This document shows positions 1 through 7,882 of a stretch of DNA of 64,000 nt, piece by piece. The notes under the pieces were generated by a model. It was given only the letters and a program-made list of their open reading frames with translations, did not search any database and was not told the DNA's origin. Numbering within the stretch: the first letter of the stretch is position 1; the number at the start of each line of letters is the position of its first letter. This DNA is from Bradyrhizobium algeriense (GTDB lineage Bacteria > Pseudomonadota > Alphaproteobacteria > Rhizobiales > Xanthobacteraceae). The DNA is taken from positions 186,001 through 250,000 of the forward strand of contig NZ_JAZHRV010000001.1 in NCBI RefSeq assembly GCF_036924595.1. The letters run 5' to 3'. Position numbers and translations under genes: made by a program.

Positions 1-153
1 ATTTCGTTGTCGCCCCCGGTCGACGCAAGGGCAGGCGAAACAATTGGCACCATACATCCGCCTTTGTTGGGGGATGCAAACCGGCTAGCAACGTGCAATC
101 AAAGCACTTTCCCCGTTCCATAGATTCCTCATTTCCAAGGCCCTCGACATCCC

Positions 154-1032
154 ATGAAAATCCGTAAAGCCGTCTTCCCGGTCGCCGGTCTCGGCACCCG
201 CGTCCTGCCCGCCACCAAGGCGATGCCGAAGGAAATGCTGACCATCGTCGACAAGCCGTTGATCCAGTACGTGGTCGACGAGGCCAAGGAAGCCGGCATC
301 GAGCATTTCGTCTTCGTCACCGGGCGCAACAAGGGCGTGATCGAGGATCATTTCGACCGGATGTTCGAGCTCGACACCACGCTGGCCGCGCGCGGCAAGA
401 AGGCCGAGCAGGACATCTTGGCGCGCGACCAGCCCGAAGCCGGCGCTACCAGCTTCACCCGCCAGCAGGCGCCGCTCGGTCTCGGGCACGCGGTCTGGTG
501 CGCGCGCGACATCGTCGGTGACGAGCCGTTCGCGGTGGTGCTGCCGGACGAGCTGGTGCTGAACAGCCCGGGTTGCCTGAAGCAGATGATCGAGGCTGCG
601 GCCAAGCTCGGCGGCAAGTCCAATCTGCTCGCGGTGGAAGCGGTGCCCGACGATCTCACCCACCAATACGGCATCTGTGGCGTCGGCAAGCGGCTCGCGA
701 AAAACATGTTCGAGGTCGACGGCATGGTGGAGAAGCCGCCAAAGGGCACGGCGCCGTCCAACCTGTCGATCACCGGGCGCTACATCCTGCAGCCGGAAAT
801 CTTCAAGATCCTGGAGACCCAGGAGCGCGGCGCCGGCAACGAGATCCAGCTCACCGATGCGATGAAAACCCTCGCCAAAACGCAAAGGTTCTACGGCGTG
901 GAGTTCGAGGGCGAGCGGCACGATTGCGGCTCGAAGTCCGGTTTCCTGCGCGCCAACATCGCCTACGGCATGGCGCGCGACGATTTGCGCGAGGGCCTGC
1001 GCGCGGAGATGAAGAAGTATCTGGAGAAGTGA
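154..1032 (+). CDS. galU: UTP–glucose-1-phosphate uridylyltransferase
   Basis: Makes UDP-glucose from UTP and glucose-1-phosphate in the cytoplasm, feeding exopolysaccharide, LPS and glucan synthesis. The 292-residue protein has the family length. The N-terminus carries the nucleotide-binding loop GLGTRVLPATKAMPKEM, followed by the DKPLIQYVVDEA segment typical of GalU; EKPP and a late GNEIQLTDA segment are also present. ATG is the first in-frame start after a short leader. It converges on the diguanylate cyclase gene across a palindromic repeat. Assignment is secure at family level. Confidence 0.95.
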   Translation: MKIRKAVFPVAGLGTRVLPATKAMPKEMLTIVDKPLIQYVVDEAKEAGIEHFVFVTGRNKGVIEDHFDRMFELDTTLAARGKKAEQDILARDQPEAGATSFTRQQAPLGLGHAVWCARDIVGDEPFAVVLPDELVLNSPGCLKQMIEAAAKLGGKSNLLAVEAVPDDLTHQYGICGVGKRLAKNMFEVDGMVEKPPKGTAPSNLSITGRYILQPEIFKILETQERGAGNEIQLTDAMKTLAKTQRFYGVEFEGERHDCGSKSGFLRANIAYGMARDDLREGLRAEMKKYLEK

Positions 1033-1054
1033 GGACGTGCTCAGTCCGCGTTCT

Positions 1055-1165
1055 CCGCTGTCATCATCCGCGAAGGCGGATGATCCAGTACTCCGCGGCA
1101 TTTGATGATTGATCCAGGCAGCGCGGCGTACTGGATGCCCGCCTTCGCGGGCATGACGAGGCTGC
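1055..1165. repeat. Palindromic intergenic repeat between convergent genes
   Basis: Two inverted arms, CGCGAAGGCGGATGATCCAGT and CTGGATGCCCGCCTTCGCG, with a short middle segment form a long hairpin between the 3' ends of galU and the convergent GGDEF gene. It could act as a two-way terminator. The arm sequence looks like a family of palindromic elements scattered through Bradyrhizobium genomes (recognised from memory, not searched). Confidence 0.7.
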
Positions 1166-1168
1166 GTG

Positions 1169-2707
1169 TTACGCCACCAGCGCGAGTTGCGGGATCGCGG
1201 CGAGCACTGACTGGTTGCGGCCATTGGCCTTGGCCGCGTAGAGCGCCTTGTCGGCCGCTTCGATCAGATAGGACCAGTCGATAGCTGCCGTGGGCGTTAT
1301 GCTCGCCACGCCGACGCTGACCGTCGTGACATTGGGATCTTCCGACCATTGCTCGACTTTCAAGCGGATGGTCTCGGCGACGGTGAACGCTTCCACCGCC
1401 GAGAGGCCCGGCAGGAGTATCGCGAATTCCTCGCCGCCGTAGCGCGCCGGACAGTCGCCCGACCGCCGCACCGAGTCCGAAATGCAGATAGCAATGCCGA
1501 CCAGCACCTGATCGCCGGCCTGGTGTCCGTAGGTATCGTTGTAGGCCTTGAAGTGGTCCGCATCGATCATCAGCACCGCGACAGGGGTCTTGTTGCGCGC
1601 TGCCCGCCGCCACTCCAGATCGATCTCGATATCGAATTTGCGCCGGTTCTTCAGCCCCGTCAGCGCGTCCGTCGTCGCGAGTTCCTCGAGCTTCTCTTCC
1701 GCCTCGGCGCGGCGGCCGATCTCGCGGGCGAGGAACAGCGTGGTGCCGACCACGAACAGGATCAGCGTCATCATGACCGCCCCGATCCGCAGCACCTCCC
1801 GGTGCCAAAGGTTCAGGATGCTCGCCAGCGGCTTTCCGACCACGACAAAGAACAAGTTCGTGCTGCCGCTTCGAACGTAAAGCCGCGGTGTCGGATCGAC
1901 CGGTCCGACGCCGGCATAGGCGATGCCTTCCTTCAAATTGTCCGCGCGCCATTTTGGCCGCTCCGCCAGGTTTTTCCCGATGACGTCCAGGTCGAACGGC
2001 GTCCGCATGATGATCGTTCGATCGCGGCGCAACACGGTGATCGTATCGCCGGGGTTGAGGGTGAGCCGGCCGAACAAGTCATGGAAATAAGTGAAGCGGA
2101 TCGAGCCCACCACGACGCCGAGGAAACCACCATCGGTGTCGTTGATGCGCCGGCTGAGCACGATCGAATAGGCGCTGCGGCGCAGCATCGGTCGGCTCAT
2201 GTACAGGCCTACGTCGGGATTGGCGCGATGGACCTGGAAATACTCCTCGTCGCCGCGATCTTCCGGCGCCGGATCGAGGCTGGCCGCGTCGTGCGTCAGC
2301 TTGCCCTGCGCGTCGAACACCTGGATCACGCCGAAATGTTTGGCGGTGGCGGCATGATCGAACAGGATCAGATGCTGGATCTCCTTGCTGACGCTCATGA
2401 TCTCCGGCATCACCAGATTGCTGGCGACGTTGCGTAGCGAGAGGTCATAGAGTTCGATGTTCCGGCTGATGTCGGCATCGATGCCCGCGGCGAGATTTTC
2501 GAGAGTCTGGCGCGCGAGCTCTTCCTCGCCGCGGCGCATGTCGAGCATGACGCTGGCGCAAATCGTGGAAAAGCCGATCACGGTCGCGATCGACGACGCG
2601 ATCAACAGCTTCGCCGACAACCGCCAGGGCCGGCGGCCGGAATCTCTCCTGAACCAGCCAATTCTGGTCCCATCGCTTTGCCGTCCAAATGGCATAAACC
2701 GCTCCAA
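1169..2707 (-). CDS. Membrane diguanylate cyclase with periplasmic Cache sensor
   Basis: Predicted to make cyclic-di-GMP from two GTP. The 512-residue protein has a transmembrane helix near residues 32–54, an extracytoplasmic region of about 250 residues resembling a double Cache (PDC) sensor, a second helix near 308–330, and a C-terminal GGDEF domain. The catalytic motif reads GGEEF near residue 424 and is preceded by RSGD at the right distance for an RxxD product-inhibition site. Both sites look intact, so an active, feedback-inhibited enzyme is expected. The ligand is unknown. Transcribed alone, towards galU. Confidence 0.9.
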   Translation of the reverse strand: MERFMPFGRQSDGTRIGWFRRDSGRRPWRLSAKLLIASSIATVIGFSTICASVMLDMRRGEEELARQTLENLAAGIDADISRNIELYDLSLRNVASNLVMPEIMSVSKEIQHLILFDHAATAKHFGVIQVFDAQGKLTHDAASLDPAPEDRGDEEYFQVHRANPDVGLYMSRPMLRRSAYSIVLSRRINDTDGGFLGVVVGSIRFTYFHDLFGRLTLNPGDTITVLRRDRTIIMRTPFDLDVIGKNLAERPKWRADNLKEGIAYAGVGPVDPTPRLYVRSGSTNLFFVVVGKPLASILNLWHREVLRIGAVMMTLILFVVGTTLFLAREIGRRAEAEEKLEELATTDALTGLKNRRKFDIEIDLEWRRAARNKTPVAVLMIDADHFKAYNDTYGHQAGDQVLVGIAICISDSVRRSGDCPARYGGEEFAILLPGLSAVEAFTVAETIRLKVEQWSEDPNVTTVSVGVASITPTAAIDWSYLIEAADKALYAAKANGRNQSVLAAIPQLALVA

Positions 2708-2829
2708 TCCTTCCGGTATGCGGCCGGAAATGTTGTTGCGGCCTTAAACGGCGACAGCGATAGGATAATCAGTTAACGCTTGGTTGCCGGGAGCGACGGT
2801 TTTATGCAAATCGCCATTTGGAGACACGG

Positions 2830-3087
2830 GTGAACGACTACGACCTGCTGAGGGACTATCTGAAGAAGCAGAAACTTCCTGAATTCGTGCTGAGCTTCGA
2901 ACAGATCGAGGAGATCATCGACGCGGCCCTGCCGCGCGCCGCGCAGCGCGCGTCCTGGTGGGAGACGTTGCGCAGCCCGCAGGAGAAGATGCCGCAGCGC
3001 GAAGCCTGTCTCGAAGCAGGCTACATCGCAACGCGGCAAGCGGATGGGAAGAGCGTGAAGTTCAAGAAGATACCCGCGAGGCGGTGA
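2830..3087 (+). CDS. Small DUF7662-like protein
   Basis: A basic protein of about 85 residues starting VNDYDLLRDYL, with an EIIDAALP segment, a WWETLRSP segment and a C-terminal AGYIATRQ...VKFKK strand. This pattern resembles DUF7662 (LRDYL...F.EIE.ILG..LP...WW); the function of that family is unknown to me. GTG at 2830 is preferred over the in-frame TTG at 2818, because GGAG at 2820–2823 sits six bases before the GTG and overlaps the TTG. It is divergent from the cyclase gene. Confidence 0.6.
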   Translation: MNDYDLLRDYLKKQKLPEFVLSFEQIEEIIDAALPRAAQRASWWETLRSPQEKMPQREACLEAGYIATRQADGKSVKFKKIPARR

Positions 3088-3103
3088 GCGCGCGTGGCTC
3101 ACG

Positions 3104-3122
3104 CCGGCGCATGCAGCGCCGG
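3104..3122 (+). terminator. GC-rich hairpin after the DUF7662-like gene
   Basis: CCGGCGC, loop ATGCA, GCGCCGG forms a perfect 7-bp stem 17 bases after the stop codon. Only a short pyrimidine run follows, so termination is plausible but unproven. The rest of the gap up to 3354 shows no gene or signal I can name. Confidence 0.4.
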
Positions 3123-3354
3123 TCTTCCGTGCCGGATATCGATTGGTATGGAATACGGTGGACCAGCTGCCGTTGGAATCATTTTCCAAACACCGGCCCT
3201 ACCGTCGCCTCAATTTGGGATGATTTGGTTCTCTCTGGGGCGCAAGTAAAAAGACAAGAAGAATCGATCTGGGAGGATGGCGCCGATGATTCCGACGACA
3301 GGGTCGTTTGGGCGTCCCACGCCTGTAAATCTCTGATGGCCGCGGCGATAGCCG

Positions 3355-3870
3355 ATGACCGCCATAGCGACATCGAGCTTTGATGGTGCTCTTGATCGGG
3401 CAGGGTGGGCTGCGCTGCCCGACAGATCCCGGTTTCTCGCGCTCGGACTGGTTGCCGGCCTTGGTGCCGGCCTTGGGCTGACGCCCGGTTTCGCTGCTGC
3501 CGGCGACGCACTGCAGGTGACGAGCGCGCGGGTGGCCGCGTCCGACGAGATTGGTATCGATCTCCCGCTGCTGATGACGATCAGAAACGATGCGGCCGAA
3601 GCCGACGCGATCCTGCGCGTCCGCTGTCCGTTTGCGAATTTCGCTGTAAAGCACACCGTCGATCGCGGCGAAGGCGCGCCCGCCATGCGCGAGATCAAGT
3701 CCATTCCGATCCCGGAGAGCAAGACGATCGAACTCAAGCACGACGGATATCACGTGATGCTGCTGCAGACGCGGCAGAAGCTTGTCGACGGCGAGACGTT
3801 TACATGCGCCGTCGTTTTCCAGAAAGCCGGAACCAGGGAAACGGAGGTGCAGGTTTCACGAACGCCGTGA
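3355..3870 (+). CDS. Periplasmic copper chaperone, PCuAC family
   Basis: A 171-residue exported protein. An N-terminal hydrophobic stretch (about residues 26–50, ending AAAG) looks like a signal peptide. The mature part has the PCuAC pattern: FAVKHTV, then PAMREIKSIPIPE, then ELKHDGYHVMLL, where HVM matches the conserved HxM ligands. PCuAC proteins deliver copper to cytochrome oxidase in the periplasm. The residue after the first His is Thr, not the usual Met, so the first ligand pair may differ. It lies 122 bp upstream of the PQQ dehydrogenase and could be co-transcribed. The start is uncertain because a long N-region precedes the signal. Confidence 0.75.
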   Translation: MTAIATSSFDGALDRAGWAALPDRSRFLALGLVAGLGAGLGLTPGFAAAGDALQVTSARVAASDEIGIDLPLLMTIRNDAAEADAILRVRCPFANFAVKHTVDRGEGAPAMREIKSIPIPESKTIELKHDGYHVMLLQTRQKLVDGETFTCAVVFQKAGTRETEVQVSRTP

Positions 3871-3992
3871 TCGCGACAGCGGACTGGTGAAGCCCGCTGA
3901 ATGGGGCCCGACAGCGAAACGCCCGGATATGCCGGACGTTCAATCCAACATGAACTGCCACAAGAACTTGCCAACGAGGGAGGGCATTACTC

Positions 3993-5780
3993 ATGGAGCG
4001 ATCTTCAGGTCACACAAGATTGTTGACGCGAGCCTGTCTGCTTGCCGTAGCAGGTGCTGCCGCAAGCGTGATGGGCACACTACCTGTCTCCGCTGCAGAC
4101 CAGGTCAATCAGGAACGGCTGCTCAACGTCGACAAGGAGCCGGGCAACTGGCTTCATCATCATCAGAATTACGCGGCTCACCGGTTCTCCACGCTGAAGG
4201 AGGTCAACCGCGATAACGTGAAGAACCTGAAGGTCGCCTGGACCATGCATCTCGGCGGCATCGAAGGCGGCGGCATCTGGAGCCATGGCGGGCTGGAAGG
4301 CACGCCGATTGCCGAGAACGGCTTCCTCTACGTCACCGATGGATGGGGTTCGGTCTACAAGATCGACGCGCATGGCGGCCGCGGCTTGCTGGTCTGGAAG
4401 ATGGATCCCAAGACGGACCGCGACTGGGCTGGTGCGGTGGCGTGTTGCGGCGTCGATAACCGCGGCGTCGCATTGTGGGGCGATCTCGTCATTTCCCACA
4501 CGCTGGATGGACGGCTGATCGCGACCAACAAGGAAACCGGCCAGGTCGCGTGGCAGCGCAATGTGGCCGATCCGGACAAGGGTGAGGTCATCACCGGCGC
4601 GCCATTGATCGTCAAGAACATGGCGATAACAGGCGTGGCCGGCGCGGAGTACGGCATCCGTGGCTGGATCGCCGCAACTGATCTGGCAACCCAGAAGGAG
4701 GTCTGGCGCACCCACACGATCCCGGGCAAGGGCGAGCCCGGCAGCGAAACCTGGAAAGACAGCAACAACGCCGCTGCGGCCGGCGGCGGTTCGACCTGGG
4801 TGACCGGCACCTACGATCCCGCAACCGACACCATCATCTGGGGCATCGGCAATCCCGGACCGGATTGGGATAACGCGTATCGGCCGGGCGACAACCTTTA
4901 CACCGACAGCTCGCTGGCGCTCGATGCCACGACCGGCAAGATCAAGTGGCACTATCAGCACACGCCGAACGACCCCTACGACTATGACAGCGTGGCGGAA
5001 AACGTGCTGGTCGATATCCCCGGGCCCAATGGTCCGCGGAAGCTCGCGCTCGAAGCCGACCGCAACGGCTTCGCCTATGCGATCGATCGCACCAACGGCA
5101 AGTTCGTCTGGGGCCTTCCGTTCGTGAAGAAAGTCACATGGACCAAGGGGCTCGACCCGGAGAGCGGCAAGCCGATCGAGTATGACCCGAACAAGTCCGT
5201 GCAGACCTATATCGCGTCGGTGACGCCAAGCCGCACCAACATGGAAACCGATATCTGCCCCGGCAACATGGGTGGCAAGAACTGGCCGCCGACGGCCTAC
5301 AATCCGGATCTGAAGCTCTGGTACATTCCGGTAATCGAGAGCTGCAATCGCATCAAGGTTGAGGTGATGACGCCGGACAAACTGAAACCACGGGAGTTCT
5401 GGACCGGCGGTGGCCCGAGCCAGCCGTTCAAGATCACCGGCAGCGTGACGGCGATCGATGTAACGACCGGCAAGATAGCCGGCAAAATGGAAACGCCGTT
5501 CCCCAATCTGGGCGGCATGCTTGCGACTCCCGACCTCGTCTTCACCGGCCAGCCATCCGGCGAAGTCCATGCGCTTGACGCCAAGTCATTGCAGAAGCTC
5601 TGGGAGTTCAACACGGGCGGCGGCGTCAACGCACCGCCGATGACCTTTTCGGTCGATGGCAAGCAGTACATCGCCATTCTGGTCGGCCTGGGCGGCGCCT
5701 GGGACAAGTGGTTCATCGATTCAACGCCCGAACTGAAGAAGATACAGCCGGGATCGATGCTCTACGTATTCTCGCTCTGA
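3993..5780 (+). CDS. PQQ-dependent alcohol dehydrogenase (methanol/ethanol type, probably lanthanide-dependent)
   Basis: Periplasmic quinoprotein that oxidises an alcohol and passes electrons to a c-type cytochrome. The 595-residue protein has a signal peptide ending near VSAAD and the eight-bladed PQQ propeller repeats. Adjacent cysteines C151–C152 match the disulfide at the PQQ site. The catalytic segment reads NDPYDYDSV: D330 is the likely base and D332, two residues on, is the extra aspartate that marks lanthanide enzymes (XoxF, ExaF, PedH) and is absent from calcium MxaF. The next gene encodes its likely electron acceptor. Substrate cannot be told from sequence. No pqq biosynthesis genes are in the window. 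Confidence 0.9.
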   Translation: MERSSGHTRLLTRACLLAVAGAAASVMGTLPVSAADQVNQERLLNVDKEPGNWLHHHQNYAAHRFSTLKEVNRDNVKNLKVAWTMHLGGIEGGGIWSHGGLEGTPIAENGFLYVTDGWGSVYKIDAHGGRGLLVWKMDPKTDRDWAGAVACCGVDNRGVALWGDLVISHTLDGRLIATNKETGQVAWQRNVADPDKGEVITGAPLIVKNMAITGVAGAEYGIRGWIAATDLATQKEVWRTHTIPGKGEPGSETWKDSNNAAAAGGGSTWVTGTYDPATDTIIWGIGNPGPDWDNAYRPGDNLYTDSSLALDATTGKIKWHYQHTPNDPYDYDSVAENVLVDIPGPNGPRKLALEADRNGFAYAIDRTNGKFVWGLPFVKKVTWTKGLDPESGKPIEYDPNKSVQTYIASVTPSRTNMETDICPGNMGGKNWPPTAYNPDLKLWYIPVIESCNRIKVEVMTPDKLKPREFWTGGGPSQPFKITGSVTAIDVTTGKIAGKMETPFPNLGGMLATPDLVFTGQPSGEVHALDAKSLQKLWEFNTGGGVNAPPMTFSVDGKQYIAILVGLGGAWDKWFIDSTPELKKIQPGSMLYVFSL

Positions 5781-5839
5781 CATTCTCGAAAGTGGAGGCC
5801 CGTCAACCGCGGGCCTCCGCTTCCTCGACAAGAGACGCA

Positions 5840-6406
5840 ATGATGATCTTCAACAGACTAGCGGCGCGAGCGGGCGTGCTGCTCGCGAGCGTCGTCGCCC
5901 TGAATTTTTCGATGCTAGCCGCGGCCTGCGGTCAGTCGGCGCCGCCGCCGGCCTCGGACCCGACCAATGCCGGCAAGGCGGTGTTCAGTCGCGCAAACTG
6001 CGTGGGCTGTCACAAGTGGCACGGCAATGGTGGCGGCGGCTATGGCGGCGATGCGCTGTCGCTGCGCAAGACCGAGCTGACGCGGGATCAGATCATTGAA
6101 ACCATCGGCTGCGGGCGGCCGGGCACGGGGATGCCGTTCTTTATACGCGGCGGCTACGATGAGGTGAAATGCCACGGCATGAACCGCCAGGATGCGGGGG
6201 CACAGATACCGCCCGAGGGCGCAACGTTCCTGCGGCCGAAAGATATCGAAGCCGTCGCCGATTACGTGATAGCCCACATCAAGGGAACCGGCGAACCCAC
6301 TTACGCGGAATGCGTCGCTTTCTTCTCGAGCACGTCGCGGGTCTGCGACGTCTACAAGACTCAGCAGCCGGATCATGCGACCGCCAGCACGGGGAAGGGC
6401 CAGTGA
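5840..6406 (+). CDS. Periplasmic c-type cytochrome paired with the PQQ dehydrogenase
   Basis: A 188-residue monohaem cytochrome. An N-terminal hydrophobic segment (about 10–30) exports it. The haem site is CVGCH at residues 54–58, and GTGMPFF supplies the likely axial Met. It lies 59 bp after the dehydrogenase stop, so it is the likely electron acceptor (the XoxG role), an inference from position. An upstream in-frame ATG at 5708 lies inside the dehydrogenase gene and would destroy the signal peptide, so ATG 5840 is preferred. Two extra Cys near the C-terminus (AECVAFF, RVCDVY) may form a disulfide. Confidence 0.85.
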   Translation: MMIFNRLAARAGVLLASVVALNFSMLAAACGQSAPPPASDPTNAGKAVFSRANCVGCHKWHGNGGGGYGGDALSLRKTELTRDQIIETIGCGRPGTGMPFFIRGGYDEVKCHGMNRQDAGAQIPPEGATFLRPKDIEAVADYVIAHIKGTGEPTYAECVAFFSSTSRVCDVYKTQQPDHATASTGKGQ

Positions 6407-7053
6407 TGGACAGACTGACGCTATCGGGAGTTCTTGCCGCAGGCCTGCTTGCCTGGCAGGCCGTCGCACTTGCGCACTCTCCGGCACGGGCGGAAGAGTT
6501 CGGCGGCAACGATCTGCGCGACATTCGCCTCGGAATGGCCGCGGCCGAATTGGCGGAGTCGGGCTATGTCGACTTCTCTTGCGCGGCGGACGAGAAGCGA
6601 ACGTTGGCTGGCTGGAAGAACTGGCGCGACTGTCCTGCCGACGCGAGCGGAACGAGGGCGATCCGATTTGGCTACGATCCATCGACCAGCCGCGACGGCA
6701 CGATGGTGGCGGGTCATCCCGCGATCCTGACCTTGCTGATCGACGATACCGGCCATGTCGCCGGTTTGCAGATCGAGACCGATCCGAAGGCGCGGCTCTA
6801 TATCCGGAAGAAGGCGTTTCTCCTGGGGCTACAGGCCAAATCGCGCTACGGCTCGGACGGCTGGGCATGCACCGAGGGCCAGCCGGGTGCAGGAGACCAG
6901 CCAGTGGGAGGCATCTACCTCAGGGAACGCTGCACCAAGACGATCAGCGGCCGTTCGCTCATTGTCGAACGCAGTCTGTTCCGCCGGCCCGATCAGGACA
7001 TCAAGAGTTTCGTCGATGAAACGCGGATCAGCATATTGCGAGCCAAGGATTAG
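6406..7053 (+). CDS. Exported protein of unknown function, PQQ dehydrogenase operon
   Basis: A 215-residue protein whose start overlaps the cytochrome stop by one base (TGATG), implying translational coupling. A signal peptide ends near ARAEEF. The mature part has four Cys (FSCAAD, WRDCPAD, GWACTEG, RERCTKT), suggesting disulfides in the periplasm. I do not recognise the family. Its place in the operon suggests a role with the dehydrogenase and cytochrome, such as maturation, but nothing in the sequence shows this. Confidence 0.7.
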   Translation: MDRLTLSGVLAAGLLAWQAVALAHSPARAEEFGGNDLRDIRLGMAAAELAESGYVDFSCAADEKRTLAGWKNWRDCPADASGTRAIRFGYDPSTSRDGTMVAGHPAILTLLIDDTGHVAGLQIETDPKARLYIRKKAFLLGLQAKSRYGSDGWACTEGQPGAGDQPVGGIYLRERCTKTISGRSLIVERSLFRRPDQDIKSFVDETRISILRAKD

Positions 7054-7122
7054 AGCCGCGTCAGCGCGCGTGTTCGGAGTAATGTATGCTCGCTCTGGAA
7101 AAAGCCTCCAGGAGTTGGGACC

Positions 7123-7593
7123 TTGCCTCCGACGTTCATATATTTTGTAGCGTTGTTGGTCTGGATACCCCTTGCGTGTCTGGTTTGGTTCTTGGCCGGA
7201 GTGATGGCGCTCAACCGAGGTACCCGCCGCAAAGGATTGGCACTTGCTCTAGCAATGGCTGCGACTTTTCCGTCTGTTTTCCTCTTCCAAGCTGCCGCCG
7301 CACCTTTGATAGCAGCAATGGTTGTCGGCGTAGCATGGCTGTCAGGCATTCTGGACCCCGCATCCACGGTCACACACGTCACGACTAACGGACTGGTGGT
7401 CGCCACGATCTCTGGGATAACGCTGCTCGCCTTCGTCACAATGCTAACCGTGTCCATCGTTGGATTCTTTGAAGGCTGGCTGCTGGGGTGGCGCTGCGCC
7501 CATGGGGAGCGTTTCCGCGATGTGATCAAGCGTGGACCGACGGCTCGTCTCCTTCGGCGAGTAGGGTTCAGACAGCTGCACCACGGTTCATAG
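7123..7593 (+). CDS. Small integral membrane protein, unknown function
   Basis: A 156-residue hydrophobic protein with about four membrane segments (near residues 4–28, 40–58, 62–80 and 92–120) and a basic C-terminal tail. It starts with TTG at 7123, supported by AGGAG at 7110–7114 eight bases upstream. No family recognised. The 289 bp after it (7594–7882) contain no gene I can support. Confidence 0.6.
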   Translation: MPPTFIYFVALLVWIPLACLVWFLAGVMALNRGTRRKGLALALAMAATFPSVFLFQAAAAPLIAAMVVGVAWLSGILDPASTVTHVTTNGLVVATISGITLLAFVTMLTVSIVGFFEGWLLGWRCAHGERFRDVIKRGPTARLLRRVGFRQLHHGS

Positions 7594-7882
7594 ACGATTC
7601 CGCCTGGGTCATTTCGGAAGTCGGGCATTATGGCCAGGGACGTCGCTTTCCCTCTAGAGCAGACGTCGTCTCGCTCCACGCTGCACGTCCTAAAAGTGCC
7701 AATTTCAGCCGCGACCCTTCCTGCTACGCGGGCTGTCGTATATGAGAGAATGGCCAACGGAACGTGCCGCTAGTCTTAAGGAGCGAATTGGCGGCGTGGA
7801 TGGTGGCGGCGGTTAGTCAATCCAAAGTCGCGATCTGACATTCGATCGACGGAAAGCGCGGACAGTTCAACCGGGGCCTGGC

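Noticed and set aside
3199..3753. Minus-strand ORFs opposite the PCuAC gene
   Set aside because: Shadow frames of a recognisable exported copper-chaperone domain on the plus strand.
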